NCBI GenBank assembly: GCA_002299195.1
Contig: DBOA01000002.1
Coordinates: forward strand, 1 to 7,820
Direction: 5' to 3'
Origin: Sphingomonadales bacterium UBA658
GTDB taxonomy: Bacteria > Pseudomonadota > Alphaproteobacteria > Sphingomonadales > Sphingomonadaceae
DNA: 7,820 bases
Numbering within the stretch: position 1 is the stretch's first letter; each line of letters starts with the position of its first letter. Shown piece after piece: positions 5,586-7,820 of this stretch. Position numbers and translations under genes: made by a program. Below the pieces are notes generated by a model that made no database searches, was not told the DNA's origin, and was given only the letters and a program-made list of their open reading frames with translations.

Positions 5586-7820
5586 AAACCGAACTGCAGC
5601 CGGAACGCCACGCCGATGTCATCCGGCGCGCTTTCAAAATGCCCCGGCTCCTGTCGCCAGAACAGGTTTGACGAGAAATAGCCGCCGCTCATTGGCAATA
5701 TCCACGCAACTTCACTCGCGATTTCGCGGCCTCGTGGCGCAAGGCTGAAGCGTCTGATGCCGAATGTCGGGGTAAGCGTGGTATAATCATACGCAATGGG
5801 CACATTCAGCGTGAGACCGCCGCTGGTGACACGCAGCGGTTGGGCAAATCGAAACGCCAGCCGGTCGCCATACGCAAATGCATTGGCACGTGTGACATCA
5901 AAAGAAAATGCGTTGCTCTTCAGAAGGCTTTGTCCAGTCAGTGTCGACGCCGCATTGGCATAGGTCCATCCTTGCCGCCAACTGGTGCCGATGGACCAAT
6001 CCTGTGCCAAGGTCGCTTCCATATTGCCGTCGACGAACAGGCTGCGCGCTCCGGCACGACCGATGAAGTTGGCAAAGCGGGCACCTAGGATCGTTTCATC
6101 CTCCCGCATCCAATTGGCACCCAGCGCCAGTCTGGCCCGCCCGATCTTACGATCCAGCGAGAGCCCTAATGTTGCATAAGGATATTGACGTGTACCCCGG
6201 CGGAGATATTCGTCGCTAGCGCCTTGATACAGACGGGCGTCGCCATGTTCGACGCTGCCCGTCAATCCAAAAGCACCCAATTGCTGTCGCAGGGCAAAGG
6301 AAATGCCCGACTGGCGTTCAAACCCGCCCTCCATCCGTACCTCACCAGCGGTCAAAAACGCGCTGCTTGTCATGTCTTGCAAGGCCGCGACCTGATGGGC
6401 GGCGGTTTGCCGGATGCCCAGACTAAAGCGTGTATCCTTCGTGATTGCTGCGCTCACCCGGCCTGCCAACAACCGCGCCTGTCGCGCTTGCCCGTCCGAA
6501 AGCGCGAGCGGCAATATGCTGGCTGTGCCAACGCCGCTGTCGCTGATCGAAAATGCAATTTGGGTTGTGCCATCAACCGCGCTGACCGATCGGTCCTGAT
6601 GGATAAGCGCAGGGGTTAACCGCAGCCGGGGCGCAGTGGCATTCAAACCATGCGCAAGGTCGATGTCATATGCACGGCCATAGTTATCCACGATCACCGC
6701 GTTCACGGGACGATTGGACATCGCAACATCGCCCATCGGGCCACTTGTTGTTCCACCATCGCCCGAAAGCGGAACGGCTATTGTTGTGCCCGCCAATGAC
6801 GTCGTTCCGGCGGGCGCGAAGGCACGTGCAATATCCAATATGCCGCGTCCGTAAATTGCGTCGGTGCCGGGGTCGCCCGCATCACGCGCGGACGTCAGCA
6901 GCAGATTGACGATTTGCGAACCCGTCAGGTTCGGGAAAGCCTGCGCGAGCAATGCTGCGGCACCGGCAATCTGCGGCGCAGAAAATGATGTGCCGTTGAA
7001 AACGCGGGTGATTGTCTGACCATTTTGGTCGAACCGGTAAATTGCGTCGTCCCGATATTCGCAGCAGATACCCTGCCCCAGCGCGGACAAAACCGACGCC
7101 TGCGAAACGCCGGCCTTGTTGCTGAAGTCCGAAATCACACCCTGATCATCGACCGACGCAGCGATGATAACGAGGCCGTTACCATTGGCCAACAATGCCT
7201 GGGCGAACGGGCTTGGATTGTTCGGGTCGAACGCAGGCACTGCATCATTGCCTTCATTACCAGCCGAAGCGACGACGATGATGCCTGCCTGAGTCGCGCG
7301 GTTAATCGCCGCACGAAGCGTGGCACTCGCGCCACCTGCGCCGCCCAGAGATATGTTTACAACGCGCGCACCATTGTCGATGGCGCGGTCCACGCCTGCT
7401 GCAATCGCGGAGTCATAAAATGAGCATTGCGCTTCATCCTCACCGGGCGCGGCTGTGGTGCAGCTGCCGGCTTGGTCCGCACGCAATGCCAAAATCGTCG
7501 CGTTAAAAGCAATGCCATGGACATCGCGGTCATCCTTGGCAGCGGCAAGCACGCGCGTGACTTCCGTCCCATGACCATCATCGTCGCCAAGCGGCCTGCC
7601 TGCGCCGGTGACATCGCCCGACTGCGCATGAATACGCCCGGTGAATTCATGGCTGTTGGGATCAATTCCGGAATCAATAACGCCCACGGTCACACCCAAT
7701 CCCGATGCGCCGGTGCGATAGGCCGTTATCGCGTTGTGAAAATCCGGACCGTCGGACCGATTAAATTCCGCCGTCGCAAAATTTGGCGAGGTTGGTGGCG
7801 GCGGAGGGGTTGGTGGGGGT
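5582..7820 (-). CDS. S8-family (subtilisin-like) serine protease with C-terminal autotransporter-like domain, 5' end outside the window
   Basis: The open frame runs off the right edge, giving 745 visible residues; numbering here starts at the window edge. It opens with a proline-rich linker (PPPTPPPPPT, 1-10), common after a signal peptide or lipobox in secreted sphingomonad proteases. The peptidase S8 domain spans about residues 30-335 with a complete triad: D49 in VIDSGID, H83 in DDGHGTEV, S278 in NGTSFSAPQIAGAAALLA. The oxyanion Asn is in VVASAGNEG (N188). Cys 120 and 132, and the adjacent pair 252-253 (GICCEY), may form disulfides in the periplasm or outside. After a linker, residues from about 440 to the end show alternating hydrophobic strands (for example YATLGLSLD, ARLALGANW) and finish FRLQFGF, a terminal aromatic as in outer-membrane beta-barrels. 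This suggests secretion as an autotransporter. The signal peptide and promoter are not visible, and the substrate is unknown. It shows no functional link with the suf genes. Confidence 0.9.
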   Translation of the reverse strand, partial: PPPTPPPPPTSPNFATAEFNRSDGPDFHNAITAYRTGASGLGVTVGVIDSGIDPNSHEFTGRIHAQSGDVTGAGRPLGDDDGHGTEVTRVLAAAKDDRDVHGIAFNATILALRADQAGSCTTAAPGEDEAQCSFYDSAIAAGVDRAIDNGARVVNISLGGAGGASATLRAAINRATQAGIIVVASAGNEGNDAVPAFDPNNPSPFAQALLANGNGLVIIAASVDDQGVISDFSNKAGVSQASVLSALGQGICCEYRDDAIYRFDQNGQTITRVFNGTSFSAPQIAGAAALLAQAFPNLTGSQIVNLLLTSARDAGDPGTDAIYGRGILDIARAFAPAGTTSLAGTTIAVPLSGDGGTTSGPMGDVAMSNRPVNAVIVDNYGRAYDIDLAHGLNATAPRLRLTPALIHQDRSVSAVDGTTQIAFSISDSGVGTASILPLALSDGQARQARLLAGRVSAAITKDTRFSLGIRQTAAHQVAALQDMTSSAFLTAGEVRMEGGFERQSGISFALRQQLGAFGLTGSVEHGDARLYQGASDEYLRRGTRQYPYATLGLSLDRKIGRARLALGANWMREDETILGARFANFIGRAGARSLFVDGNMEATLAQDWSIGTSWRQGWTYANAASTLTGQSLLKSNAFSFDVTRANAFAYGDRLAFRFAQPLRVTSGGLTLNVPIAYDYTTLTPTFGIRRFSLAPRGREIASEVAWILPMSGGYFSSNLFWRQEPGHFESAPDDIGVAFRLQFGF

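Noticed and set aside
6185..6619. A 144-residue plus-strand open frame inside the protease gene
   Set aside because: It is antisense to the barrel-like domain, has no recognisable motif and no convincing ribosome site, so it is treated as a shadow.
7697..7699. Protease start at an in-frame TTG
   Set aside because: The frame stays open to the window edge and encodes the proline-rich linker and the first segment of the S8 domain, so the true start is outside the window.

Overview
This window is most likely alphaproteobacterial chromosome, probably from the Sphingomonadales. The reasons are the gene order Rrf2 regulator-sufB-sufC-sufD-sufS-sufT-sufA, the unusually short SufD, the intergenic palindrome pair of a kind I associate with sphingomonads, and a neighbouring S8-family autotransporter-like protease with a proline-rich linker. 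The taxonomic call comes from pattern memory, not from a search.

Layout: positions 8-5585 on the plus strand hold an almost gap-free SUF iron-sulfur cluster assembly operon. It opens with a small Rrf2-family [Fe-S]-type transcription factor (8-421), which overlaps sufB (418-1920) by four bases. After a 52-bp gap come sufC (1973-2716) and sufD (start 2719 or 2713, end 3441). A 124-bp spacer (3442-3565) carries two inverted 26-bp hairpin-forming repeats, a REPIN-like element. Then sufS (3566-4768), sufT (4765-5232) and sufA (5229-5585) follow, each joined to the next by an ATGA start/stop overlap. On the minus strand, ending at 5582, is a convergent gene for a secreted subtilisin-like serine protease with a C-terminal beta-barrel-like domain. 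Its 5' end lies beyond the window. Its stop codon shares a TTAA palindrome with the sufA stop codon.

How the genes work together: SufS removes sulfur from cysteine. The SufB-SufC-SufD scaffold ATPase assembles a cluster on SufB/SufD. SufA, an A-type carrier, and SufT, a MIP18/DUF59 protein, help deliver or mature clusters on client proteins. The Rrf2 protein probably senses cluster status and regulates the operon. No SufE or SufU sulfur-transfer partner is encoded here, so it must lie elsewhere or be dispensable. The protease is an unrelated neighbour.

All catalytic residues I could check are intact, and I see no pseudogenes, RNA genes, CRISPR arrays or insertion sequences. I find no convincing undescribed system. 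The most interesting items are the REPIN-like element with compensatory base changes just upstream of sufS, the stop-to-stop convergent overlap without a visible terminator, and the cysteine spacing of the regulator.
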